Source of the DNA: a virus
Length of the DNA: 23,357 nt
IMG/VR virus record: IMGVR_UViG_3300001041_000060
Span: 1-23,357 of that record
Strand: one strand, 5' to 3'
Shown: positions 15,854 to 21,658 of the stretch, piece after piece
Layout of the letters: each line of letters opens with the position of its first letter
Position numbering within the stretch: the stretch's first letter is position 1
Notes under the pieces: model-generated
What the model was told of the DNA's origin: nothing
What the model saw: only the letters and a program-made list of their open reading frames with translations
Databases searched by the model: none
Translations under genes and position numbers: made by a program

Positions 15854-16141
15854 CTAATTCAATATGGTCAATTTTAGTATTAAAGACCCTATAGTATTTA
15901 TTTTAACTCTATCTCCGTTTTTAGGATTTAGTTTTACGATTTCTTCCATTCCTTTTTCAGTAAAATCATAATCTCTAAGTTTCCATTCATATGTAGCATA
16001 TTGATTATCTACGCTACCCGTAAAAACAACTTTAACTCCATCATATTGACTTATTCTAGTTACTGTTGTACCTTTACTACCACAGCCAGTTAAACCAATT
16101 GATAATATGATTGGTAATACGATGTGGAAAAATTTCTTCAT
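15854..16141 (-). CDS. Small lipoprotein
   Basis: 95 residues. The N-terminus is a lipoprotein signal: MKKFFHIVLPIILSIGLTGC, with lipobox LTGC and lipidated Cys20. The mature 75-residue domain is beta-rich (VTRISQYDGVKVVFTG, YATYEWKLRDYD). Phage lipoproteins of this size often act in superinfection exclusion or modify the host surface; that role is only an inference here. AAAGGAG precedes the ATG by a good 7 bases. It begins the run of envelope-directed genes that continues to the beta-helix gene. Confidence 0.82.
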   Translation of the reverse strand: MKKFFHIVLPIILSIGLTGCGSKGTTVTRISQYDGVKVVFTGSVDNQYATYEWKLRDYDFTEKGMEEIVKLNPKNGDRVKINTIGSLILKLTILN

Positions 16142-16174
16142 ACTAAACTCCTTTTTCTTTAGTTTATATATGTA

Positions 16175-16348
16175 TTACCTCTGACCACACCCAATAAATC
16201 TTTTAAGCATACGCTGATTTCTATAGATGCTTTGACTAATGCATCCTCTTATATCTTTATCCATTGCCTTAGCTTTTCTTGCAACTTCTTTATCTGCTTC
16301 ATTTTTTATGTATGCAATAATCTTTTCTGCTAAGATAATTATTTTCAC
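16175..16348 (-). CDS. Small basic protein (about 57 aa), unusual start
   Basis: A hidden small gene reading ILAEKIIAYIKNEADKEVAR...AMDKDIRGCISQSIYRNQ...LKRFIGCGQR. Helical and basic, two cysteines, not recognised. The only canonical in-frame start is GTG at 16348, but AAAGGAA abuts it, far too close; the GTG looks like part of an extended ribosome site (AAAGGAAGTGA). ATA (16342) or ATT (16339) lie at normal spacing. The next ATG is about 30 codons in. The clean open frame filling the gap supports a real gene; the start is unresolved. Confidence 0.6.
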   Translation of the reverse strand: MKIIILAEKIIAYIKNEADKEVARKAKAMDKDIRGCISQSIYRNQRMLKRFIGCGQR

Positions 16349-16363
16349 TTCCTTTAATTTTAT

Positions 16364-16699
16364 TTATCCAATTAACCTATCATTGATTCTCTGAATATCC
16401 TCAATAATTCTAACATTCAAATACTTTTTATGGATATTGAATTCCATTGAACAAGATGTATATTGCAAATCTTCTTCTGGAATTAAATAACCACTTTCAT
16501 CAAGCATTAAACCACCAATCAAAGTTAATCCTTTATCACCAATGGTAGAACCTCTAAGGTATAATTTATCACCTAATTTCTCTTTTCCAACAATGATAAT
16601 GTCAAGGTCTAATTCTTTCTTCATATAATCTTTTGTTGACCATTGTTGATAAGTTTTACTGTCTTTCTTTAATTTGAATAAGTTGAATTCAATTTTCAT
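16364..16699 (-). CDS. Unknown phage protein, 111 aa
   Basis: 111 residues, not recognised. The opening MKIEFNLFKLKKDSKTYQQW is followed by beta segments (DIIIVGKEKLGDKLYLRG, LTLIGGLMLDESGYLIPEED) and an amphipathic end (NIHKKYLNVRIIEDIQRIN). Its ATG overlaps the upstream TAA by one base, and two further upstream genes are joined in the same way, a run of three tightly coupled genes. No catalytic motif seen. Confidence 0.75.
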   Translation of the reverse strand: MKIEFNLFKLKKDSKTYQQWSTKDYMKKELDLDIIIVGKEKLGDKLYLRGSTIGDKGLTLIGGLMLDESGYLIPEEDLQYTSCSMEFNIHKKYLNVRIIEDIQRINDRLIG

Positions 16700-17028
16700 T
16701 AATCGCCCATCCTCTCTATAATTTTATAATCATTCAAATTAACAATAGGATTTTCACTTTTATAATTGTTAAAATCTAATCTCGTAATGACATGTCTTTC
16801 TTCCATTTGTAATGAAAAGTTCTTATAATCTGTATCTAAATCAAATTTAGTTCCACATAGAGGACATTCTAAATACATTGTTTGATCTGCATCAGAATCC
16901 TCATATTCTAGTGTTCCATCATCTTTAAGAATGAATTTTTGATAGTGATTTTCTTTTACAATTAGATGTAAATTTAAATATTCTTCTTTTTCATCTTCTC
17001 CACGAAGTAAACACAATTCGCATTTCAT
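16699..17028 (-). CDS. Zinc-ribbon-like protein, 109 aa
   Basis: 109 residues with two CxxC pairs: C3/C6 (MKCELCLLRG) and C55/C58 (LECPLCGTKF), the spacing of a zinc ribbon with a long insert. Between them is a beta-rich, acidic segment (LILKDDG-like, EYEDSDADQ). Likely a structural zinc site; target unknown. GAGGAGG lies upstream; the start overlaps the previous stop by one base (TAATG). Confidence 0.76.
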   Translation of the reverse strand: MKCELCLLRGEDEKEEYLNLHLIVKENHYQKFILKDDGTLEYEDSDADQTMYLECPLCGTKFDLDTDYKNFSLQMEERHVITRLDFNNYKSENPIVNLNDYKIIERMGD

Positions 17029-17213
17029 TAATTATTTTCCTCCTCTACAATTTCATATTCTCCATTAAATATTGTCATTGCATATAATAGCCCTTCGACT
17101 ATTGAAACATCTCCGTCTCCATCTTTTTGTGCATTAAAAATTTGACCAACATATTTACTAATATCACTTGCTCCATTAACAGGAGGATCATTTTTAATAA
17201 TTCTGATTTGCAT
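17028..17213 (-). CDS. Small unknown protein, 61 aa
   Basis: 61 residues, not recognised. Compact beta pattern (MQIRIIKNDPPVNGASD, YVGQIFNAQKDGDGDVSIVE) ending in an acidic strand (EYEIVEEENN); the Gly/Asp-rich middle resembles turns of small SH3-like phage proteins. AAAGGAATG lies upstream. Its stop overlaps the start of the zinc-ribbon gene. Confidence 0.72.
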   Translation of the reverse strand: MQIRIIKNDPPVNGASDISKYVGQIFNAQKDGDGDVSIVEGLLYAMTIFNGEYEIVEEENN

Positions 17214-17272
17214 TATTTTATCATTCCTTTCTTAAATTCAGATAAACTGAAACTTTCGAAGGATTATACTCT

Positions 17273-17416
17273 TTAATCTTTATTACAAATTGCATCTCTA
17301 ACAATATCTATTTTATTCAACATACTATCAATTTCATTTTTAATTTGATCATCATAATATCTTTCATAACTACCTCTATCATTAACACTACCAATTATAT
17401 TAAAAATTAAATTCAA
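17273..17416 (-). CDS. Small helical protein, 47 aa (TTG start)
   Basis: A hidden small gene. The TTG overlaps the TGA of the upstream gene (TTGA) and has GGAG seven bases before it. It reads MNLIFNIIGSVNDRGSYERY, then a charged helix (QIKNEIDSMLNKIDIV) and ends RDAICNKD. Heptad-like spacing of I/L in the second half could allow dimerisation. Not recognised. Start-stop coupling and intact frame support it; about 60 bases of spacer with a TTCGAA motif follow. Confidence 0.65.
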   Translation of the reverse strand: MNLIFNIIGSVNDRGSYERYYDDQIKNEIDSMLNKIDIVRDAICNKD

Positions 17417-17979
17417 TTCAATTCTCCATAAGTCAAATTTATAGGATATAAGTCATCATCATTAATATTTTTTGTTTTGGTGATTACTTTATTTTCACAT
17501 CCCTTAAATTCATTATATTTTTCTCTTGCAATTTCATACGCTCTTTGAAATCCAATTTCTTTATCATATGTATCTTGATAATGACAACTGACAACGCCTT
17601 TATAATATCTGCCATCTGACTTGATTAATACAATTGTTTCTTTATTGTGATAGATTACTTTAATGATTTCTTTGGATGTTTCTGTTGGAATTTTTATCTC
17701 AATTTTTATCTTGTCTTTAGAAAGTCCTTGGAATTCAACTATTGTATAATGTTCATTTTCATAATGTTCTATATCTGCAAAAGTAAGTGATGTTTGGTGT
17801 CTATAACAAGTACTTTCGTCACTCCAATAATTATTTTTTATTGAGTGACCAAACCATGTAATATTTTGTTTGCTACAATAATCATGAAACTCATTTGCTA
17901 ATTCTTGAGTTGGACAATTTACCACCAATTTATTGTTTTTGAAATCATCCCAGTGTTTTTCAATATCAAATATTTCCAT
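17413..17979 (-). CDS. Unknown phage protein, 188 aa
   Basis: 188 residues from MEIFDIEKHWDDFKNN, not recognised. The N-terminal half looks like a phage domain that reads short arguments: KLVVNCPTQELANEFHDYCS followed by WFG, W and CYRHQTSLTFADIEHYE. The second half contains beta segments (KIKIEIKIPTETSKEIIKVI) and a helical stretch. The chosen ATG has GAAGGAAACAAT upstream; the in-frame ATG six codons earlier would lie inside that ribosome site and is rejected. Followed by the coupled 47-residue gene. Confidence 0.75.
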   Translation of the reverse strand: MEIFDIEKHWDDFKNNKLVVNCPTQELANEFHDYCSKQNITWFGHSIKNNYWSDESTCYRHQTSLTFADIEHYENEHYTIVEFQGLSKDKIKIEIKIPTETSKEIIKVIYHNKETIVLIKSDGRYYKGVVSCHYQDTYDKEIGFQRAYEIAREKYNEFKGCENKVITKTKNINDDDLYPINLTYGELN

Positions 17980-18041
17980 ATTGTTTCCTTCTTTCATTTT
18001 AATTATTTCTAAAATCCCTCGAATCTAATTTTTCCTCGGAT

Positions 18042-18812
18042 TTAATCTTCATCTCCCTCATCGTTTTCTTCTTCAATTTCTTCCGTCTTGTCTCTATTTA
18101 ACCAATCGCAATATTTTTGGCATTCTTCTTTAATTTTGAATCCAATTTTTGTATCCCATTTCTTATCTTCATGAAGTTCTTTAGTACTATCATTAAATTC
18201 GTCTACTATTTGACAAAGTTTAAAATCATTATAGCTGTGATCATCATAATAACTAGATTTTCCTGATGGTACAAAAGTTTTCCATAAATAAAATTTTCTT
18301 TCTGATTGATATTGACTATCTCTTTTGCTAAATCTAATAGTAGATAACTCAGATATTTCTGGAACATACTTAGATATTATTCTACTACAATCGCAATTTA
18401 TTTCTGTTGTTTTACCACCAGGGAATTCAGCAACTAATTTACGTTTATCATTACATAAATGACATTTATCTTGTTGAAATCCCTTACTATCCGCGAACCA
18501 CACTTCTGCATTTTCTATGTAATCTTTCAAAGTGTCGCCTATGTTACTTGCATAAAATTCTCTTTCAACTTCTCTTTTAAGATTATCTTCTTTATATTTT
18601 AAGTCTCTTTCCTTATTACTTAATTCGGATTCCTTAGTCTTATATTCATTATATTTTTGTCTAAGTTCAATATTTTCTTTGTTTAGGCGATCAATTTCTT
18701 CTTGAATATTAGGTAATAAATGTTCCCTAATTTTATCTCTAAACTCTTCAACTAATTGATCTACTTCGCTTGGTTCATATTGGGTTTCATAGTCATAATC
18801 ATCATAATTCAT
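18042..18812 (-). CDS. Coiled-coil protein with zinc-binding Cys cluster
   Basis: 256 residues. A long charged coiled coil spans about 18-87 (EEIDRLNKENIELRQKYNEY onward), followed by a four-cysteine site C117-x2-C120 ... C140-x-C142 (CHLCNDKRK...INCDCS) resembling DnaJ-type zinc ribbons, and a Tyr/Ser-rich segment (RKFYLWKTFVPSGKSSYYDD). The tail is very acidic (TEEIEEENDEGDED). Function unknown; the coiled coil suggests a dimer or a tether. AAAGGAGAGATTAATAA precedes the ATG. One of the longest products of block 3. Confidence 0.76.
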   Translation of the reverse strand: MNYDDYDYETQYEPSEVDQLVEEFRDKIREHLLPNIQEEIDRLNKENIELRQKYNEYKTKESELSNKERDLKYKEDNLKREVEREFYASNIGDTLKDYIENAEVWFADSKGFQQDKCHLCNDKRKLVAEFPGGKTTEINCDCSRIISKYVPEISELSTIRFSKRDSQYQSERKFYLWKTFVPSGKSSYYDDHSYNDFKLCQIVDEFNDSTKELHEDKKWDTKIGFKIKEECQKYCDWLNRDKTEEIEEENDEGDED

Positions 18813-18867
18813 TTATTAATCTCTCCTTTTTAATTTATTTTCATTGGAAATCGACTATTCAATTGAT

Positions 18868-19197
18868 TTATCCTTGCTCCCAACAATTAATCATTTCACT
18901 ATTATCTCCAATTTTTCTAGTATAAATCCTATTCATCTCATACCACCTATCATAACAACCCAAATTAAAATCAATAAAATTATATTTACAATTATCACAA
19001 TTCTCTTTATCATTCATATATCTATCAATTTGTTTTACAGAATCATCAATTTCAGTAGGCATTCCCATTACTCCGTTTAACACATTAATATGACCAATTT
19101 CTACCTCTATTTTAGTCATTTGATCAAAATGTTTCATTAAGAAGTCCTGCAATGGTTTTGATGCTTCTTCTAACTCTTTAAACAATTCTTTATCCAT
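18868..19197 (-). CDS. Unknown protein with C-terminal Cys site, 109 aa
   Basis: 109 residues. A helical N-terminal half (ELFKELEEASKPLQDFLMKH, KIEVEIGHINVLNGVMGMP) is followed by a likely metal site with C67-x2-C70, C81 and C105 (ENCDNCKYNF, GCYDRW, NCWEQG). Not recognised. The start is preceded by AAAGGAATTGATACATA, the same ribosome-site context as the genes at 8119 and 10484. Confidence 0.74.
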   Translation of the reverse strand: MDKELFKELEEASKPLQDFLMKHFDQMTKIEVEIGHINVLNGVMGMPTEIDDSVKQIDRYMNDKENCDNCKYNFIDFNLGCYDRWYEMNRIYTRKIGDNSEMINCWEQG

Positions 19198-19251
19198 TAT
19201 GTATCAATTCCTTTCTTTCTTAAATTGCTAGAAAATATACCATTCAACTAT

Positions 19252-19548
19252 TTAATCAACTCGTATGTCTAACTGACAGAATGGACAATTTACATACTCA
19301 TGAAATATATCGTGTTCTCCACAATACAAAAATCCTACTTTTGGAGCGAATTTATCAAAAGTTTTCATAATAAGTTGATCATAATTGCCAGTTGTAATTT
19401 TTGCAATAATATTCAATATAGGCATTCCTGCATCCTCTTCTAACCATTTTCTTTCACTATCATGTTCTCCTCTAAAAAATTCTTCTCTTGTGTATGTAGC
19501 AATAAATTCTAATGGCGTTAGATATTTAAGTGTAATTTTCTTTTCCAT
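19252..19548 (-). CDS. Unknown protein with C-terminal zinc-ribbon motif, 98 aa
   Basis: 98 residues. The N-terminal part is helical (LTPLEFIATYTREEFFRGEH, MPILNIIAKITTGNYDQLIM); the C-terminus holds C76-x2-H79 and C88-x2-C91 (LYCGEHDIFHEYVNCPFCQL), a zinc-ribbon arrangement. Not recognised beyond that. GAGGAGAGTGTTTAATAA precedes the ATG. Only 3 bases separate it from the upstream gene's stop. Confidence 0.75.
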   Translation of the reverse strand: MEKKITLKYLTPLEFIATYTREEFFRGEHDSERKWLEEDAGMPILNIIAKITTGNYDQLIMKTFDKFAPKVGFLYCGEHDIFHEYVNCPFCQLDIRVD

Positions 19549-19551
19549 TTA

Positions 19552-19800
19552 TTAAACACTCTCCTCAATTTTTGTTGCTTTTAGTAATCCCTTTTCGATA
19601 AACATATTTCTAACAATTTCTCTTAATTGAGATTCTATAATGTCTTGGAAATTACTTTCAGAATACAAATTGTCAATCTCATTTGCAATATAATCTAAAA
19701 ATATTTCTTGAATTGTTTCATCTGGAATAGAATTAATTGCTTTGGTAATTTTACTGCTCATAGCTTTTTTATGATTATCTTGTAGGGTAATTGTTTCCAT
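19552..19800 (-). CDS. Small helical protein, 82 aa
   Basis: 82 residues, predicted almost entirely helical (KKAMSSKITKAINSIPDETI, EIFLDYIANEIDNLYSESNF, IESQLREIVRNMFIEKGLL). Not recognised; a dimerising or protein-binding role is possible. GAGGATAAAA precedes the ATG, two bases after the stop of the frameshifted gene upstream, so correct reading of that gene would deliver ribosomes here. Confidence 0.73.
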   Translation of the reverse strand: METITLQDNHKKAMSSKITKAINSIPDETIQEIFLDYIANEIDNLYSESNFQDIIESQLREIVRNMFIEKGLLKATKIEESV

Positions 19801-19802
19801 TT

Positions 19803-19963
19803 TTATCCTCTAATCCTATAAATTATTTCTCTAACTTCACAATCATCGAAATCATCAAGGTTTTCCACTTCTTCTACTTCAATAATTGTTCCGTCATGGT
19901 CTATGATAACTGTAGCAGTTCCCCAAAATGTACCTTTGATTTTGCTTTAACTTTTTGTTGCAT
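19803..19963 (-). pseudogene. Small acidic protein gene broken by a one-base deletion in an A run
   Basis: From the ATG at 19963 the frame reads MQQKVKAK and then leaves the coding frame, ending after 20 codons. One base back, an open frame continues to 19803 as IKGTFWGTATVIIDHDGT, then EVEEVENLDDFDD and a short end (IYRIRG). Adding a single A to the AAAA run (19940-19943) joins the two exactly, giving 53 residues that end 2 bases before the next ATG. The downstream frame has no usable start of its own. No classic slippery heptamer is present. Thus either a real lesion, a -1 recoding site or a sequencing error. The product would be a small acidic beta-strand protein of unknown role. Confidence 0.65.
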
Positions 19964-19983
19964 TATGTATTTTAGTCCCCTTT

Positions 19984-20127
19984 TCAATTATATTCTTTAT
20001 AAATATCCCAATCTTTATCAATGCAATAATCAGTTATTAATTCGCCAATTTTAACTGCTTGATGTTCATCATAATTAGTATTCATCTCTTTAAATATTTC
20101 TCGTATAAGTAAATTTAGTTTATCCAC
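19984..20127 (-). CDS. Small unknown protein, 47 aa (GTG start), first gene of block 3
   Basis: A hidden small gene: GTG with AAAGGAGG six bases upstream, then MDKLNLLIREIFKEMNTN, KIGELITDYCIDKDWDIY and a short acidic end. Two predicted helices, one cysteine, not recognised. It begins about 66 bases after a good promoter, so it opens the block 3 transcript. The ribosome site is one of the strongest in the window, which supports it despite its length. Confidence 0.7.
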   Translation of the reverse strand: MDKLNLLIREIFKEMNTNYDEHQAVKIGELITDYCIDKDWDIYKEYN

Positions 20128-20199
20128 AATTAACCTCCTTTCTGTCTTCAATTAAAAGAAATAATTCGAAGTATTTATTTATGTATTTGGTATATTTAT

Positions 20200-20228
20200 A
20201 TAATAACATGGGCAAGGTATTAAGTCAA
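20200..20228 (-). promoter_or_regulatory. SigA-type promoter for block 3
   Basis: On the minus strand TTGACT (20228-20223), a 17-base spacer, then TATTAT (20205-20200) preceded by TGT (extended -10). One mismatch in each hexamer, optimal spacing. Predicted start near 20193. The leader contains one TTCGAA motif (20165-20170) before the GTG at 20127. Confidence 0.82.
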
Positions 20229-20247
20229 GTATTTATTTTATAATTTG

Positions 20248-20364
20248 TTATTCTCTAATCATTTCTTCGTATGAAATATATATGATACATTCATAGTCAG
20301 ACTTTTGATTACATTTTTCTTTTGTGATTGCACAAAAATATTCAGAGTTTCTATATTTGCACAT
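20248..20364 (-). CDS. Cys-rich miniprotein, 38 aa
   Basis: A hidden small gene reading MCKYRNSEYFCAITKEKCNQ, then KSDYECIIYISYEEMIRE. Four cysteines (C2, C11, C18, C25) at even spacing suggest a zinc knuckle. Similar short Cys-rich proteins are common in phage accessory regions; function unknown. Only a weak GAGATGA lies upstream. It is the last gene of block 4 and ends about 20 bases before the block 3 promoter. Confidence 0.62.
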   Translation of the reverse strand: MCKYRNSEYFCAITKEKCNQKSDYECIIYISYEEMIRE

Positions 20365-20408
20365 TAATAATCATCTCATTTCAAATAAAATTTGTGATTC
20401 GAAGGATA

Positions 20409-20600
20409 TTAATCTTCATAATTCATCTGATATAATACGTTTTCATCCACTAGAAAATCTAAGGTGTCTCCACTTACATTTGCAGGATGAATATAGAAAA
20501 CTATATTGCCATAATCATCTTTATGCGCTCTAATAGCATGATCAATTACATTATTTTTAATATTGTCTTCAAGATATTTGCTTAATGTTTTATTAGACAT
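20409..20600 (-). CDS. Small unknown protein, 63 aa
   Basis: 63 residues (MSNKTLSKYLEDNIKNNVID...), helical N-terminus then beta segments (DDYGNIVFYIHPANVSGDTL, FLVDENVLYQMNYED). Not recognised. The chosen ATG has AAGGAGGAATAAAT upstream; the in-frame ATG eight codons earlier would lie ahead of that site and is rejected. A TTCGAA motif follows three bases after its stop. Confidence 0.73.
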   Translation of the reverse strand: MSNKTLSKYLEDNIKNNVIDHAIRAHKDDYGNIVFYIHPANVSGDTLDFLVDENVLYQMNYED

Positions 20601-20626
20601 ATTTATTCCTCCTTCAACTAACATTT

Positions 20627-20833
20627 TTAACTTCCAATATTATATTTTTCTTTTATTTTAGCAATATATTTTTCAACAGTGATTTTACCATCTGCATATT
20701 GGTCAATTAAATTAACAGCATAATCACTAGGTTCTAAACCTTCAAATGATATAGATGCTTTAATACTTGATATTATATCTTCTTTACACGAATCTTCATA
20801 ACAATTTATTAATCTTCTTTTACATCTTATTAT
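20627..20833 (-). CDS. VbhA-type antitoxin domain (Fic inhibitor), orphan
   Basis: About 68 residues: a basic, Cys-containing N-terminus (RCKRRLINCYEDSC) then the VbhA-type helical domain, KEDIISSIKASISFEGLEPS followed by a helix and GKITVEKYIAKIKEKY. It carries the Fic-inhibitory motif [ST]-x-x-x-E-[GN] as S-I-S-F-E-G (20738-20755). In the known family (VbhA of the Bartonella VbhTA pair) this glutamate blocks the ATP site of a Fic AMP-transferase. No Fic motif (HPFxxGNGR) is seen in the window. AAAGGAG sits at 20841-20847 but no ATG, GTG or TTG follows in frame; ATA at 20833 is used here provisionally, and the only canonical in-frame starts (20938, 20935) are unsupported. Confidence 0.72.
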   Translation of the reverse strand: MIRCKRRLINCYEDSCKEDIISSIKASISFEGLEPSDYAVNLIDQYADGKITVEKYIAKIKEKYNIGS

Positions 20834-21036
20834 AATAATTCTCCTTTCATCAAACCAAAAGTTGTTTGCTGTGATTTTACATAATACTTTTTCCCTAAAA
20901 TATATAAAGATTTTCTTCTTTGATATTCGTCCCAACATTGTACATCACAAATTGGAATACCACGATAATTAAAATCAAACATAATTTCAGTTCCACAAAT
21001 ACAGCAAAACATTGGTTGTTTAGTAAATAGAGACAT
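20830..21036 (-). CDS. Zinc-finger-like protein, 68 aa
   Basis: 68 residues with C11-x2-C14 and C30-x3-C34 (FCCICGTEIMF, IPICDVQCWDEYQ), a treble-clef-like zinc site. The basic C-terminal half (RRKSLYILGKKYYVKSQQTT) could contact nucleic acid. Not recognised further. AAAGGAGTAATAT precedes the ATG. Its last codons hold the ribosome site of the VbhA-like gene, with a 4-base overlap or near-overlap. Confidence 0.74.
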   Translation of the reverse strand: MSLFTKQPMFCCICGTEIMFDFNYRGIPICDVQCWDEYQRRKSLYILGKKYYVKSQQTTFGLMKGELL

Positions 21037-21069
21037 ATATTACTCCTTTCTATTCTAAGAATAGTGATA

Positions 21070-21218
21070 TTATCGATAATTAATAAAACATGGTCGTGTA
21101 ATCCACTTACTATTACAATGTGACATACATTATATTTACAATGATTTTCTTTAACAATGTTCGGCTCATCGAAATGTTTCTTGCACATTTCACATAAATA
21201 TGGAAATTTTCTAATCAT
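21070..21218 (-). pseudogene. Zinc-ribbon miniprotein with probable one-base frameshift
   Basis: The ATG frame reads MIRKFPYLCEMCKKHFDEPN, then KYNVC, and continues as hydrophobic sequence through the next gene without a stop, which is atypical here. Shifting by one base near VC (around 21120-21126) gives HCNSKWITRPCFINYR and a stop at 21072, placing the end 33 bases before the next gene's ATG and restoring a CxxC ... C ... CxxC pattern. I read this as a 49-residue zinc-ribbon protein with one base lost. It may be a mutation or a sequence error. AAAGGAAG lies upstream. Confidence 0.5.
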
Positions 21219-21224
21219 TATTAA

Positions 21225-21350
21225 TCAACTTCCTTTTTGAAGCAGTTTGTTTTCACTAAATGCAAAATGGCAACACAGACAAAAGGTATATGGTGGTTTA
21301 TGATTCTCACACTCAGTACATTCTGGAATTGGTTCTTCCCACGGAATCAT
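21225..21350 (-). CDS. Cys-rich miniprotein, 41 aa
   Basis: A hidden small gene: strong GAGAGGAGGACTTCTA before the ATG, then MIPWEEPIPECTECENHKPP and YTFCLCCHFAFSENKLLQKG. C11-x2-C14 and C24, C26, C27 make a compact zinc ribbon. Not recognised. It ends 6 bases before the next start. The ribosome site decides in favour of a real gene. Confidence 0.72.
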   Translation of the reverse strand: MIPWEEPIPECTECENHKPPYTFCLCCHFAFSENKLLQKGS

Positions 21351-21393
21351 TAGAAGTCCTCCTCTCCTACGAAATATGAGATTCGAAGTATAA

Positions 21394-21630
21394 TTATTTA
21401 AGTCTTACACTTGGCTTGTCACATCCAGATTCTCCCCATGTAAGTGCTAGTTTTTCTGCTACCCAACTAAACTCAGCACAGGTATTACATATAATTCTAG
21501 ATGTAGTTGAATAGCGAATTTTCCATCCGTATTCATACTTAAATTCACTTCCACACAAATCGCATTTATGCCATAAAAATAATGGTACTATTCTATCTAT
21601 TATGTATGGTTTCTTTAATTCTCTTCTCAT
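21394..21630 (-). CDS. Zinc-ribbon protein, 78 aa
   Basis: 78 residues. C23-x2-C26 and C48-x2-C51 (HKCDLCGSEFKYEYGWKIRY, IICNTCAEFSWVAEK) form a classic zinc ribbon; flanks are basic and aromatic. Function unknown. AAAGGATGGTGAATAT precedes the ATG. A TTCGAA motif follows the stop closely. Confidence 0.76.
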   Translation of the reverse strand: MRRELKKPYIIDRIVPLFLWHKCDLCGSEFKYEYGWKIRYSTTSRIICNTCAEFSWVAEKLALTWGESGCDKPSVRLK

Positions 21631-21658
21631 ATATTCACCATCCTTTGAATTTCTTTTT

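Noticed and set aside
20895-21218. The unshifted 107-codon frame from the ATG at 21218
   Set aside because: Its second half is hydrophobic and overlaps the zinc-finger gene at 20830-21036; only the first part looks coding, so a frameshift is the better reading.
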